A stretch of 12,772 nt of DNA from an uncultured Desulfovibrio sp. (GTDB lineage Bacteria; Desulfobacterota; Desulfovibrionia; Desulfovibrionales; Desulfovibrionaceae): contig USBZ01000056.1 of assembly GCA_900553065.1 (NCBI GenBank), forward strand, positions 1 to 12,772, given 5' to 3'. Of the stretch, positions 6,052 to 12,772 are shown in pieces (within the stretch, counting starts at the first letter, position 1; each line of letters starts with the position of its first letter). The notes under the pieces were generated by a model. It searched no databases. It had not been told where the DNA came from and worked only from the letters and a program-made list of their open reading frames with translations. Both the position numbers and the translations under genes were made by a program.

Positions 6052-7299
6052 ATGGATTACAGCAAACCTGTTGATGCAGAGCTTTTCCCGGAAGGGTGCG
6101 AGCGCTGCTCTCTGACGAAATTCATGGGATGGATGTCCATTCTGGGCGTCGTCTTCCTCTGGGGACTCTACGCCGCCGTGCGCGTTCTCGGCTTCGGCCT
6201 CGGTGAAACCGGCATGGACGACTACTTCGGCTTCGGTCTCTGGATCACCTTCGACCTTGCCGTCATCGCCCTGGGCGCCGGCGCGTTCTTCACGGGCGCC
6301 CTGCGTTACATTCTCAACATTGACGAGCTCAAGAACATTGTGAACCTCGCCGCGGTCATCGGCTTCCTGTGCTACACCGGCGCCATGATGATTCTGGTTC
6401 TCGATATCGGCCAGCCCATCCGCTGCTGGTTCGGTTACTGGTACCCGAACGTTCACTCCATGCTCACGGAAGTTATCTTCTGCATCACCTGCTACTGCAT
6501 CGTACTCATCCTTGAGTTCGTGCCGCTGGTGCTGGAAAACCGTCAGCTCATGAAGAAGCCCTTCATCCATGCGCTGGCCCACAACTTCCATGTGTACATG
6601 CCCATCTTCGCCGGTATCGGTGCGTTCCTGTCCACCTTCCATCAGGGCTCTCTCGGCGGTATGTACGGCGTGCTGTTCGGTCGTCCCTACCTGTTCCGCG
6701 AAGGCTTCTTCATCTGGCCCTGGACCTTCTTCCTGTTCGTGCTTTCCGCCGTGGCCTCCGGCCCCATGTTCACCGTGCTCGTCTGCACGCTCATGGAAAA
6801 GATGTCCGGCCGCAAGCTCGTCAGCTGGGAAGTCAAGCAGCTCATGGGCAAGGTCGGCGGCACCATGCTCATCGTGTACACCATCTTCAAGTGTCTCGAC
6901 AGCTGGTACTGGGCCACGGATCTGCTGGCCGGTCAGGGTCTCACCTTCGACCAGATGTTCCACGGCTGGATCTACGGCAAATGGCTCTTCTGGATGGAAC
7001 ACGCCTTCCTGATCATCCCCATGGTTGTGCTGCTCATCAAGTCGCTGCGCGAAAAGCCCTGGATCTTCTATCTGATGCTCTTCCTTACCTGCACGAGCAT
7101 CACCATCAACCGCTACGTGCTTACCGTTCAGGGTCTGGCCCAGCCCGTCATGCCCTTCGACAGCTGGTACAGCTACGTTCCCAACTGGGCTGAATGGGCA
7201 AGCTGCTTCCTGGTGTTTGCCTATGCGGCCATGGTTCTTTCACTGGCCTACCGCTACACGCCCATGTTCCCTCAGGAAGCGGAACTGAACAAGAAGTAG
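6052..7299 (+). CDS. qrcD: QrcD, NrfD-like integral membrane quinone subunit of Qrc
   Basis: This 415-residue protein of the NrfD/PsrC family forms the membrane part of Qrc, where menaquinone is reduced. About ten hydrophobic segments can be traced, at roughly 24-47, 60-84, 95-120, 135-162, 182-205, 222-248, 258-285, 305-328, 335-360 and 375-400. They carry many aromatic residues and some buried polar ones, for example Asp68 in the second helix, as expected for quinone and proton handling. The N-terminus before the first helix contains CERC (16-19) without a following histidine, so it is not a haem site. The start follows qrcC by three bases, and AGGGG and TAGG upstream act as ribosome binding site. 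It is the last gene of the operon before a strong terminator. Confidence 0.95.
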   Translation: MDYSKPVDAELFPEGCERCSLTKFMGWMSILGVVFLWGLYAAVRVLGFGLGETGMDDYFGFGLWITFDLAVIALGAGAFFTGALRYILNIDELKNIVNLAAVIGFLCYTGAMMILVLDIGQPIRCWFGYWYPNVHSMLTEVIFCITCYCIVLILEFVPLVLENRQLMKKPFIHALAHNFHVYMPIFAGIGAFLSTFHQGSLGGMYGVLFGRPYLFREGFFIWPWTFFLFVLSAVASGPMFTVLVCTLMEKMSGRKLVSWEVKQLMGKVGGTMLIVYTIFKCLDSWYWATDLLAGQGLTFDQMFHGWIYGKWLFWMEHAFLIIPMVVLLIKSLREKPWIFYLMLFLTCTSITINRYVLTVQGLAQPVMPFDSWYSYVPNWAEWASCFLVFAYAAMVLSLAYRYTPMFPQEAELNKK

Positions 7300-7320
7300 T
7301 CGGGTAACTCCGTCATCTTC

Positions 7321-7352
7321 AAGCGGCCTTTCTTCGGAAAGGCCGCTTTTTT
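7321..7352 (+). terminator. Intrinsic terminator of qrcABCD
   Basis: AAGCGGCCTTTC (7321-7332) and GAAAGGCCGCTT (7337-7348) form a perfect 12-bp stem with a TTCG tetraloop, followed by T residues through 7352. It begins 21 bases after the qrcD stop codon. Confidence 0.95.
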
Positions 7353-7425
7353 ATTGGCGTCTCAGGCCATTCGCTATTCGGCAGGCATAAGCAAAAAACG
7401 CCTTCACGTTCCATGCGCTTCTCAA
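7353..7425. other. Short spacer after the qrc terminator
   Basis: Nothing supportable is seen in this short stretch. It has no clear terminator for the minus-strand frame to its right. Confidence 0.4.
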
Positions 7426-7761
7426 CTACTCCATGCCGAGATACCCTCGGCTGCCTGTTTCCCATAACCTGTACGTTCTCTCTCGCCATCTTTGCTGTTC
7501 ATCTGCGGCCCCGGCCCCATTGCCAACTGCAAAGACAGCGGTAGAGGCCTGCCATGCCTGGTCTCCGGCTGAGCTCATACCCATTCCGACAGATCCAAAC
7601 TGTGCCCTTCTCCCCATCTCTGATGCACGTTACCTCGGAATAGTATCATTCTTTTCCCGCTTGTCTTTTTCGTACGATAAAACATCCAACAGGCTCGCGG
7701 CAATGGCCCGCATTCTCAGGATGGCAGCCTTTTCTAAAAACGGAGCGCCTGAGTACCACAT
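7426..7761 (-). pseudogene. Unrecognised minus-strand reading frame broken by an in-frame stop
   Basis: Starting at ATG 7761, the minus-strand frame runs 43 codons to TAA (7632-7630), then stays open in the same frame through 7426 (TAG). If read through, it would be about 111 residues. The first part has a helical, coding-like composition (FLEKAAILRMRAIAASLL), then a charged segment. The second part contains GSVGMGMSSAGDQAWQAS and a tail rich in Arg, Trp and Glu. I do not recognise the family. Options are a gene inactivated by a nonsense mutation, two small proteins, or chance. The opposite strand is also open over this region, which lowers certainty. AGGG before ATG 7761 is a weak ribosome binding site. 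Confidence 0.3.
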
Positions 7762-7780
7762 ACGGCCCTATCTGGAGAGC

Positions 7781-7809
7781 TTGTCTGTTCCGAACGAGCG
7801 TTCTATACA
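7781..7809 (+). promoter_or_regulatory. Possible promoter of the uvrA-like gene
   Basis: TTGTCT (7781-7786) and TATACA (7804-7809) are exactly 17 bases apart. The predicted start near 7816 leaves a leader of only about 15 bases containing AAGGAG (7817-7822), eight bases before the ATG at 7831. Each box matches consensus at four of six positions. Confidence 0.3.
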
Positions 7810-7830
7810 GAGAAGGAAGGAGTTTCAGCC

Positions 7831-10350
7831 ATGCAGGACAGCAACGACCGCATAAAATCCGCTCCCAGGTTCATTGAGATAAAGGGAGCGCGCGTTCATA
7901 ATCTGAAAAACATTTCTGTTCAGGTTCCGCTGAACAAAGTCGTCGCCGTAGCCGGGGTGTCCGGTTCCGGCAAATCCTCCCTGGCGCTTGGCGTTCTTTA
8001 CGCCGAAGGCTCACGGAGATACCTCGAAGCCCTGTCCACCTATACGCGAAGACGCATGACGCAGGCCGCCCGCCCACAGGTAGACGAAGTGCTGCATGTT
8101 CCGGCAGCACTGGCTCTGAGGCAGCGCCCCGGCATTGCAGGTATACGAAGCACGTTCGGCACCGGTACGGAACTTCTGAACAGTCTGCGACTTATGTATT
8201 CACGACTGGCAAGCCATCGCTGTCCCAATGGGCACTATGTATCGCCCTCTCTTGCCGTTGCCGCGGGAAAGAAACTCCGCTGTCCCGAATGCAGCTCCGA
8301 ATGGTTTGCGCCGTCGGCGGAAGAGCTGGCCTTCAACAGTCAGGGAGCCTGTCGCACCTGCGACGGAACAGGACTTGTGCGCACAGTGGACCGCTCCACA
8401 CTGGTGCCGGATGAATCACTTACCATCGATGAAGGAGCCGTGGCCCCCTGGAACTCTCTGATGTGGTCTCTCATGACGGACGTCTGCCGCGCCATGGGAG
8501 TGCGCACCAACGTTCCCTTTCACGATCTGACGGACGAAGAAAAGCATATCGTCTACGACGGACCTGCCGAAAAGAAACATATTCTGTACAAGGCCAAGAG
8601 TTCCAACCAGGCGGGAGAGCTGGACTTCACTTACTACAATGCTGTCTACACCGTGGAAAACGCTCTTGCGAAAGTCAAAGATGAAAAGGGCATGAAGCGG
8701 GTGGAAAAATTTCTGAAGGAAGATCTCTGTCCGGAATGCGGGGGCACTCGTCTCTGCGCTGCGGCAAGAGCGCCGAAGATTCTCGGCCTGTCGCTGGACG
8801 AAGCCTGTGCTCTGCCTTTAGCCGAACTTTCGTCATGGGTGTCAGGCATACCCGCCTCACTGCCCGAAGAAATGCGTCCCATGGCAACCGACATCTGCGA
8901 TGCCTTCCAGAGCACAGCCAGACGCCTGCTCGAACTTGGTCTCGGCTATCTGACGCTGGATCGCGCGGCTTCCACGCTGTCCACAGGAGAGCGCCAGCGC
9001 ATGCAGCTGGCCAGAGCCGTGCGCAACCGTACGACGGGGGTTCTGTATGTGCTCGACGAGCCGTCCATAGGACTGCATCCGTCCAACATTACGGGTCTCA
9101 TAGGAGTAATGCAGGATCTTGTGGCCGACGGCAATTCGGTTCTGCTAGTAGACCACGACACGCAGATTCTGTCGGTAGCCGACTGGCTCATCGAAATGGG
9201 CCCTGAAGCCGGTAAGCACGGCGGTGAGGTCATTGCCGAAGGCCGCATTCCCGACATTGCCGCCGATCCTCGCTCACGCATAGGACGCTTTCTGACCGGC
9301 AAAGGCATGGGTCGCATACGCCCGGAAACGCCCGACAGGGATTTGTTCGCTCTCGGAAGCATCCATCTTTCCACAAACGGAATTCATACGCTGAAGCCGC
9401 TCGAGGCGACCTTTCCCAAGGGGCGCCTGACCGTAATCACCGGTGTTTCCGGCTCTGGAAAAACCACGCTCATTCTGGAAAGTCTCGTACCGGCGCTTCA
9501 GGCAATCACCACAAACGGCCGTCTGCCTGACCATATCCGCTCCGTACAGGCGGAGGGCATAACGCAGGTCAAGCTCATTGATGCCTCTCCCATAGGCATC
9601 AACGTACGTTCCACCGTGGCAACCTATGCCAATGTTCACGATGAGCTCCGCAAGGTGTTCGCCCGTACCGAGCAGGCCCGAGCCCTGGGCTTCAAGGCCG
9701 GAGACTTTTCCTACAATAGCGGCAGGCTGCGCTGCCCTGTCTGCGACGGCACCGGTGTCATCAATCTGGACGTACAATTTCTGCCCGATGTGGAAGTTCC
9801 CTGCCCGGAATGCGGCGGAAGCCGTTTTGCCCGAACAGCATACGAGGTGAAATACCGGAATCGATCCGGAAATGCCTACTCCATGCCCGAACTCATGGAC
9901 ATGAGCATACACGATGCGCTGCAAGCCTGCGCTGATCTCAAAACCGTACGGCAGCGGCTGGAAGTTCTGGAAAAGCTCGGCCTCGGCTATCTGACGCTGG
10001 GAGAAGAAACTCCGGGGCTGTCCGGAGGCGAAGCCCAGCGGCTGAAGCTGGCCGGAGACATGGGGAGAGGTCAAAGCGGCTCCGTGTTCGTCTTCGACGA
10101 GCCTACCATAGGACTTCATCCGCTGGATGTGCAAACGCTGCTCGGTGTTTTCCAGACATTGATCGAAAGCGGGGCCACCGTCATTGTCATCGAGCACGAC
10201 ATGGACGTCATTGCCAACGCCGATTATCTCATCGACATGGGACCGGGCGGAGGCAACGACGGGGGACGCATTGTCGCCTCGGGCACGCCCCTCCAGCTGG
10301 CTCGCTGCCAAGAAAGCGTGACTGGCGCCTTTCTCGCCGAAAAACTCTGA
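7831..10350 (+). CDS. UvrA paralogue lacking the UvrB-binding domain (UvrA2-like ABC ATPase)
   Basis: UvrA proteins are tandem ABC ATPases that bind damaged DNA. This one has 839 residues, about 100 fewer than canonical UvrA. The first ATPase half has Walker A GVSGSGKS (42-49), signature LSTGE (383-387, altered from LSGGE) and Walker B with LDEPSIGLH. The second has GVSGSGKT (538-545), a normal LSGGE (730-734) and Walker B ending at Asp756. Zinc ligands are visible as Cys151/154 with 174/177, Cys300/303 in CPECGGTRL, and Cys635/638 with 658/661. Between Cys131 and Cys151 there are only about 20 residues where canonical UvrA has the UvrB-binding domain, so it should not load UvrB. Such UvrA2/DrrC-like proteins are linked to tolerance of DNA-binding drugs in some bacteria. 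It stands alone, so its role here is unknown. AAGGAG supports the start. Confidence 0.92.
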   Translation: MQDSNDRIKSAPRFIEIKGARVHNLKNISVQVPLNKVVAVAGVSGSGKSSLALGVLYAEGSRRYLEALSTYTRRRMTQAARPQVDEVLHVPAALALRQRPGIAGIRSTFGTGTELLNSLRLMYSRLASHRCPNGHYVSPSLAVAAGKKLRCPECSSEWFAPSAEELAFNSQGACRTCDGTGLVRTVDRSTLVPDESLTIDEGAVAPWNSLMWSLMTDVCRAMGVRTNVPFHDLTDEEKHIVYDGPAEKKHILYKAKSSNQAGELDFTYYNAVYTVENALAKVKDEKGMKRVEKFLKEDLCPECGGTRLCAAARAPKILGLSLDEACALPLAELSSWVSGIPASLPEEMRPMATDICDAFQSTARRLLELGLGYLTLDRAASTLSTGERQRMQLARAVRNRTTGVLYVLDEPSIGLHPSNITGLIGVMQDLVADGNSVLLVDHDTQILSVADWLIEMGPEAGKHGGEVIAEGRIPDIAADPRSRIGRFLTGKGMGRIRPETPDRDLFALGSIHLSTNGIHTLKPLEATFPKGRLTVITGVSGSGKTTLILESLVPALQAITTNGRLPDHIRSVQAEGITQVKLIDASPIGINVRSTVATYANVHDELRKVFARTEQARALGFKAGDFSYNSGRLRCPVCDGTGVINLDVQFLPDVEVPCPECGGSRFARTAYEVKYRNRSGNAYSMPELMDMSIHDALQACADLKTVRQRLEVLEKLGLGYLTLGEETPGLSGGEAQRLKLAGDMGRGQSGSVFVFDEPTIGLHPLDVQTLLGVFQTLIESGATVIVIEHDMDVIANADYLIDMGPGGGNDGGRIVASGTPLQLARCQESVTGAFLAEKL

Positions 10351-10353
10351 AAC

Positions 10354-10405
10354 AAAAGGCAGGGAGTCAGGGGGATACGTTCATCCCCTGCTTCCCTGCC
10401 TTTTT
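10354..10405 (+). terminator. Intrinsic terminator of the uvrA-like gene
   Basis: A long stem pairs AAAGGCAGGGA (from 10355) with TCCCTGCCTTT and continues inward through CAGGGG/CCCCTG after a small internal mismatch. T residues run through 10405. It starts just after the stop codon at 10350. Confidence 0.9.
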
Positions 10406-10430
10406 GACTGACGTTGTTTGACTGACGTTG
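10403..10430. repeat. Perfect 14-bp tandem duplication
   Basis: TTTGACTGACGTTG occurs twice without a gap (10403-10416 and 10417-10430). It overlaps the T-run of the terminator before it. It is probably a replication-slippage or repair product, or a scar. Confidence 0.9.
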
Positions 10431-10454
10431 ACGAAAACAGCGATTTCGGAAAAC

Positions 10455-10649
10455 TCACCACACCGGCATGGCCGGATGATTTTTCAACGTCGTACGAAGA
10501 CGAAGATCCCGCACAGCCCTATCGAGCATGACAAATGTTTTCTCACCGTCCGGAAGAAAGCCCTGCCTTTCGTAAAAAGACAAAGTTTTACGATTGAAGG
10601 CCACCTCACTCAGAAATACGAAATAAAGTTCTGCATCCTTACATCCTTT
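10455..10649 (-). pseudogene. C-terminal remnant of a GNAT N-acetyltransferase
   Basis: A minus-strand frame of 64 codons, from just after an in-frame TGA (10652-10650) to TGA at 10457-10455, reads like the end of a GNAT domain. Its segments AELYFVFLSEVAFNRKTL, SFYERQGFLPDGEK and TFVMLDRA correspond to the family's beta4-alpha4-beta5 region with the N-x(n)-FYE-x-x-GF motif. There is no start codon before this motif and no ribosome binding site. The acetyl-CoA-binding pyrophosphate loop (Q/R-x-x-G-x-G/A) is missing in this frame. In a shifted frame just upstream, CQYRRLEKD may be a degraded continuation, implying a frameshift near 10640. I infer a decayed gene. Confidence 0.6.
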
Positions 10650-10655
10650 TCAAGC

Positions 10656-10830
10656 CGTCTATACTGGCAGCCTTCCCATGTCCCATGCCCCCGGACCTGC
10701 TGCATGGAGACTCTCTCAGAGACATCCCTTCTTATACTGCCTGACTCTGCCCTGCCCGCCCCTAGATCCGGGAGCTGGTCTGACGGTATCGAAGAAGCAG
10801 CTCCTCAACCTTTCCGGTAGTACGGCAGCT
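10656..10830. other. Spacer between HD gene and GNAT remnant
   Basis: No complete gene is seen. A plus-strand frame across 10428-10820 begins at TTG with no ribosome binding site and matches nothing. A direct repeat TCCCATG occurs twice near 10674-10687. I found no convincing terminator for the HD gene ending at 10831. Confidence 0.4.
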
Positions 10831-11418
10831 CTACAGCGTCGCCATCTCGGCGTTGACTCCGGCCTCACAGGAACGCATGGCGTCCAGAGTTCCGGCGAAA
10901 AGCTCATCCAGCGTCCATCCCAGACGTTCGGCGCCGCTGCGGATGACGTCTCGCGAACAACCTGCGGCAAAGCGTTTATCCTTGAACTTCTTTTTCAGGC
11001 TGGACACTTCCATGTCCATAACGCTGCCCGAGGGACGCATGCGTACCGCAGCCCCGATAAGCCCAGTAAGCTCGTCCACGGCGAAGAGGATCTTTTCCAT
11101 TTCATGTTCCGGCTCCACATCGCAGCACAGACCGTAACCGTGGCTGCAGACGGCATGTATCATGTCTTCATCCACACCGCCGGCGCGCAGCAGTTCGGGC
11201 GCCTTGCGGCAATGCTCTTCCGGATAGCGCTCAAAATCGATGTCGTGAAGAAGTCCGGCAATTCCCCAGAATTCCTCCTCATCGGCAAAGCCCCTTTCGC
11301 GGGCAAACCAGCGCATCACTCCTTCCACGGTCAGCGCGTGCAGAATATGAAAGGGTTCGCTGTTCCATGTTTTCAAAAGAGTCAGGGCATCTTCTCTGCT
11401 GACGGCACTTTTTTTCAT
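10831..11418 (-). CDS. HD-domain hydrolase of the COG2316 type
   Basis: This 195-residue protein has the HD metal-dependent phosphohydrolase pattern: His27, then LLHDID with His58-Asp59, His88 and His93 in MIHAVCSHG, and Asp115 in AVDELTGLI. The segment after the HD core, with RPSGSV, EVSSLKKKFKDKRFAAG and GAERLGWTLDEL, matches the widespread predicted-hydrolase family often labelled COG2316. The substrate is unknown; relatives act on nucleotides or phosphate esters. I chose ATG at 11418 over the upstream in-frame ATG at 11463, because GAAAGAG lies in place and the other start would put 15 residues inside the preceding gene. It begins one base after the GTPase stop codon, so translation is probably coupled. 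Confidence 0.9.
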   Translation of the reverse strand: MKKSAVSREDALTLLKTWNSEPFHILHALTVEGVMRWFARERGFADEEEFWGIAGLLHDIDFERYPEEHCRKAPELLRAGGVDEDMIHAVCSHGYGLCCDVEPEHEMEKILFAVDELTGLIGAAVRMRPSGSVMDMEVSSLKKKFKDKRFAAGCSRDVIRSGAERLGWTLDELFAGTLDAMRSCEAGVNAEMATL

Positions 11419-11419
11419 A

Positions 11420-12469
11420 TTACGCTCTTTCAGAATCAACGCTCTCCTGCAGAGGCGCGGCATAGTGTTTCACGGTAAGCTGATCAATATATTCCTCAAG
11501 CGCCGTCATGCCGGAACCGGTGACGGCCCGACGGCAATCGGCATAGTCAAGAATCTTGCTTACATTCTTATTGATGAGTTCCGCTTCGGGGTGCACCCGT
11601 CTGGCAAGATATTCCAGCGAGGAACGGAACGCCTGAGAAAATTTCTGAAGTCGACGCCATTCCTCCATCTGCTCCGCCACGCTGACGCATATGGACTCGG
11701 GCATGAGGGAAGCCTCGAGCATGGCCTGACACAGTCGCCAGTCGATATACTGTCCGAATTCCACTTCGAAAACGGTCAGGGAGTCACGGTCTATCATGCG
11801 ACGCCATACTTCCGCTCCCTTGGCCATGACGGGAATCACCTCCACGGATGTCCCTTCCGGCAGATGCTGTGCCACCGTATCCCGCACATCGTTCACGATG
11901 TCGCCGACCGATTCCTTCTCCACATCGATCACGTCGGCCTTGTTGAGGATAACCAGCACAGGAACGCCTCCGCGCAACGCGCTGACACGCCCCATATCCT
12001 TGAGAAGGGCTTCCTCGTCTCTCGTATGCAGCTGCGCCATGTCGAGCACAAGAAAGATATGTGTCAGCGGCAGCTTTTCCAGCGCAAAATAGGTTTCTCC
12101 TCTGTGCTCATCGTGACGGCTGGTATTGGGGCCAGGCGTATCGTAGAACACAATGGTACGCTTTTTCTGCAGGTGCGGCAGCACAAGCCGTATGTCGGCG
12201 GGAACATTCTCCCGCATGGTACCGTTGTAGGAGGCAAGTCGCTCCAGCGTCAGAGGATGCCACTCGTTGCTTTCCGAAGGGTTACGGCACACGTTCTCCC
12301 CGCACCAGGGATCATGGATGATGCGGAAGATCTGAGCCGTAGTAGCTCTGTTTCCTGCAGGAAACACGCCTCTGCCGAGCATGGCATTGAGCAGTGTGGA
12401 TTTTCCCGAACTCATGCAGCCGAGAATAAGAATATGAAGCCCGGTATCGGGCACGCGGAACTCACCCAT
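11420..12469 (-). CDS. Short dynamin-like GTPase
   Basis: The 349-residue protein carries a dynamin-superfamily GTPase domain. G1 is GCMSSGKST (17-25), the G2 threonine is in RATT (41-44), G3 is DTPG (110-113) and G4 is NKAD (176-179). A possible G5 lies near PVMAKG (213-218). The remaining roughly 120 residues are Arg/Glu-rich and predicted helical, with no obvious transmembrane segment. Bacterial dynamin-like proteins remodel membranes and usually have 500 or more residues, so the stalk or membrane part here is minimal. GGGAG before the ATG at 12469 supports the start. It is followed after one base by an HD-domain hydrolase, which suggests shared regulation and perhaps a shared pathway. Its exact role cannot be read from the sequence. 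Confidence 0.9.
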   Translation of the reverse strand: MGEFRVPDTGLHILILGCMSSGKSTLLNAMLGRGVFPAGNRATTAQIFRIIHDPWCGENVCRNPSESNEWHPLTLERLASYNGTMRENVPADIRLVLPHLQKKRTIVFYDTPGPNTSRHDEHRGETYFALEKLPLTHIFLVLDMAQLHTRDEEALLKDMGRVSALRGGVPVLVILNKADVIDVEKESVGDIVNDVRDTVAQHLPEGTSVEVIPVMAKGAEVWRRMIDRDSLTVFEVEFGQYIDWRLCQAMLEASLMPESICVSVAEQMEEWRRLQKFSQAFRSSLEYLARRVHPEAELINKNVSKILDYADCRRAVTGSGMTALEEYIDQLTVKHYAAPLQESVDSERA

Positions 12470-12573
12470 AATGAACTCCCGTCCGCTCTTCGCGGTCCAG
12501 AGTGTTTTTTCTTGACCCGCTGCCCTATCTCACGCCGCACGGGCACAGATTACCTGTTCCGTAAAGCCGATAA

Positions 12574-12614
12574 GGAAGCCTGCAATCTTCTTTCCAAAAA
12601 AGACTGCGCCTTCC
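12574..12614 (-). other. Imperfect hairpin in the GTPase leader
   Basis: On the minus strand GGAAG (12614-12610) pairs with CTTCC (12578-12574). GCA/TGC and a run of A/T-rich pairs continue the stem toward a small loop. No U-run follows on the 3' side, so it is not a standard terminator. It would lie in the 5' untranslated region of the GTPase gene. Confidence 0.5.
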
Positions 12615-12615
12615 G

Positions 12616-12643
12616 AAGATACCCGATTAGCTGACCAAGGCAA
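12616..12643 (-). promoter_or_regulatory. Weak promoter candidate for the GTPase-HD pair
   Basis: On the minus strand TTGCCT (complement of 12638-12643) and TATCTT (complement of 12616-12621) are 16 bases apart. Several other similarly weak box pairs exist in this region, so this is only one possibility. Confidence 0.2.
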
Positions 12644-12664
12644 GCCCCGGTACAGAAGCCGCTC

Positions 12665-12715
12665 TCAGCCCTGATATACAATCAACACGGTACACTCTTT
12701 TCGAGATTCCGGCAT
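12665..12715 (-). CDS. Possible 16-residue leader peptide
   Basis: ATG at 12715 follows GGAGG (complement of 12720-12724) with a short spacer, and the frame ends at TGA (12667-12665). The peptide is MPESRKECTVLIVYQG. It lies upstream of the hairpin and the GTPase gene. The ribosome binding site is among the better ones in the window, but such short frames arise by chance. Confidence 0.2.
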   Translation of the reverse strand: MPESRKECTVLIVYQG

Positions 12716-12772
12716 TAATCCTCCATGCCAAACCAGACAAATTTTAATAATGTTATTTCATTATCATAAATA

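Larger units (their letters stand above)
12470..12772. other. Leader and upstream region of the GTPase-HD pair
   Basis: About 300 bases without a standard gene. The minus strand carries a strong imperfect hairpin at 12574-12614 and a weak promoter candidate just upstream of it. It also has a 16-codon frame (12715 to 12665) preceded by GGAGG at a suitable distance, which could be a leader peptide. The right end is AT-rich. Confidence 0.45.

Noticed and set aside
6097..6108. CERC near the QrcD N-terminus as a sixth haem site
   Set aside because: The motif is followed by Ser-Leu rather than His, so it cannot be a normal c-type haem site.
5143..7002. 619-codon minus-strand frame
   Set aside because: Antisense to qrcC and qrcD with a biased Glu/His-rich translation; the sense frames are firmly assigned.
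7433..7855. 140-codon plus-strand frame ending inside the uvrA-like gene
   Set aside because: No ribosome binding site, overlaps the supported uvrA start, and its translation is not recognisable. It may reflect composition of the minus-strand frame.
10428..10820. 130-codon plus-strand frame starting at TTG
   Set aside because: It starts in the tandem duplication, lacks a ribosome binding site, and lies opposite the GNAT remnant.
11465..12634. 389-codon plus-strand frame
   Set aside because: Antisense to the GTPase gene, which has all expected GTPase motifs.

Overview
The window reads as chromosomal DNA from a sulfate- or sulfite-reducing bacterium of the Desulfovibrionaceae type. The main reason is a complete four-gene qrcABCD operon for the periplasm-facing menaquinone reductase complex known from Desulfovibrio. 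The genes are moderately GC-rich and the spacers clearly more AT-rich. I would not name a genus from this window.

Layout. Positions 1-735 hold no gene I can support, only an AT-rich spacer with a 47-base nested inverted repeat. A tRNA-Ser(UGA) gene follows on the minus strand (875 to 788), with its own promoter and intrinsic terminator. Also on the minus strand (2006-1305) is a two-part protein, a Cys-rich zinc-ribbon-like head joined to a YbjQ/UPF0145 domain. It has a good sigma70-type promoter upstream and a 48-base inverted repeat downstream. A roughly 500-base spacer then leads into qrcABCD on the plus strand (2526-7299). The spacer carries a dyad, a sigma70-type promoter and a leader with inverted repeats, and the operon closes with a strong UUCG-loop terminator.

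Downstream, 7426-7761 contains a minus-strand reading frame broken by one in-frame stop. A plus-strand UvrA paralogue (7831-10350) follows that lacks the UvrB-binding insertion, ending in an intrinsic terminator and a perfect 14-bp tandem duplication. The spacer at 10431-10830 holds a decayed C-terminal piece of a GNAT acetyltransferase on the minus strand. The last unit is a minus-strand pair: a short dynamin-like GTPase (12469-11420) and, one base after its stop codon, an HD-domain hydrolase of the COG2316 kind (11418-10831). The pair has a long structured leader.

How the genes work together. Qrc takes electrons from periplasmic type I cytochrome c3, which is reduced by hydrogenases and formate dehydrogenases, and passes them to menaquinone. 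QrcA is the multihaem entry point, QrcB the molybdopterin-family subunit without visible cluster ligands, QrcC the iron-sulfur wire and QrcD the NrfD-like quinone-side membrane subunit. The other genes have no evident link to Qrc. The GTPase-HD pair is the least explained unit and the best candidate for an undescribed function. No CRISPR array, insertion sequence, complete phage gene or recognisable defence system was seen.
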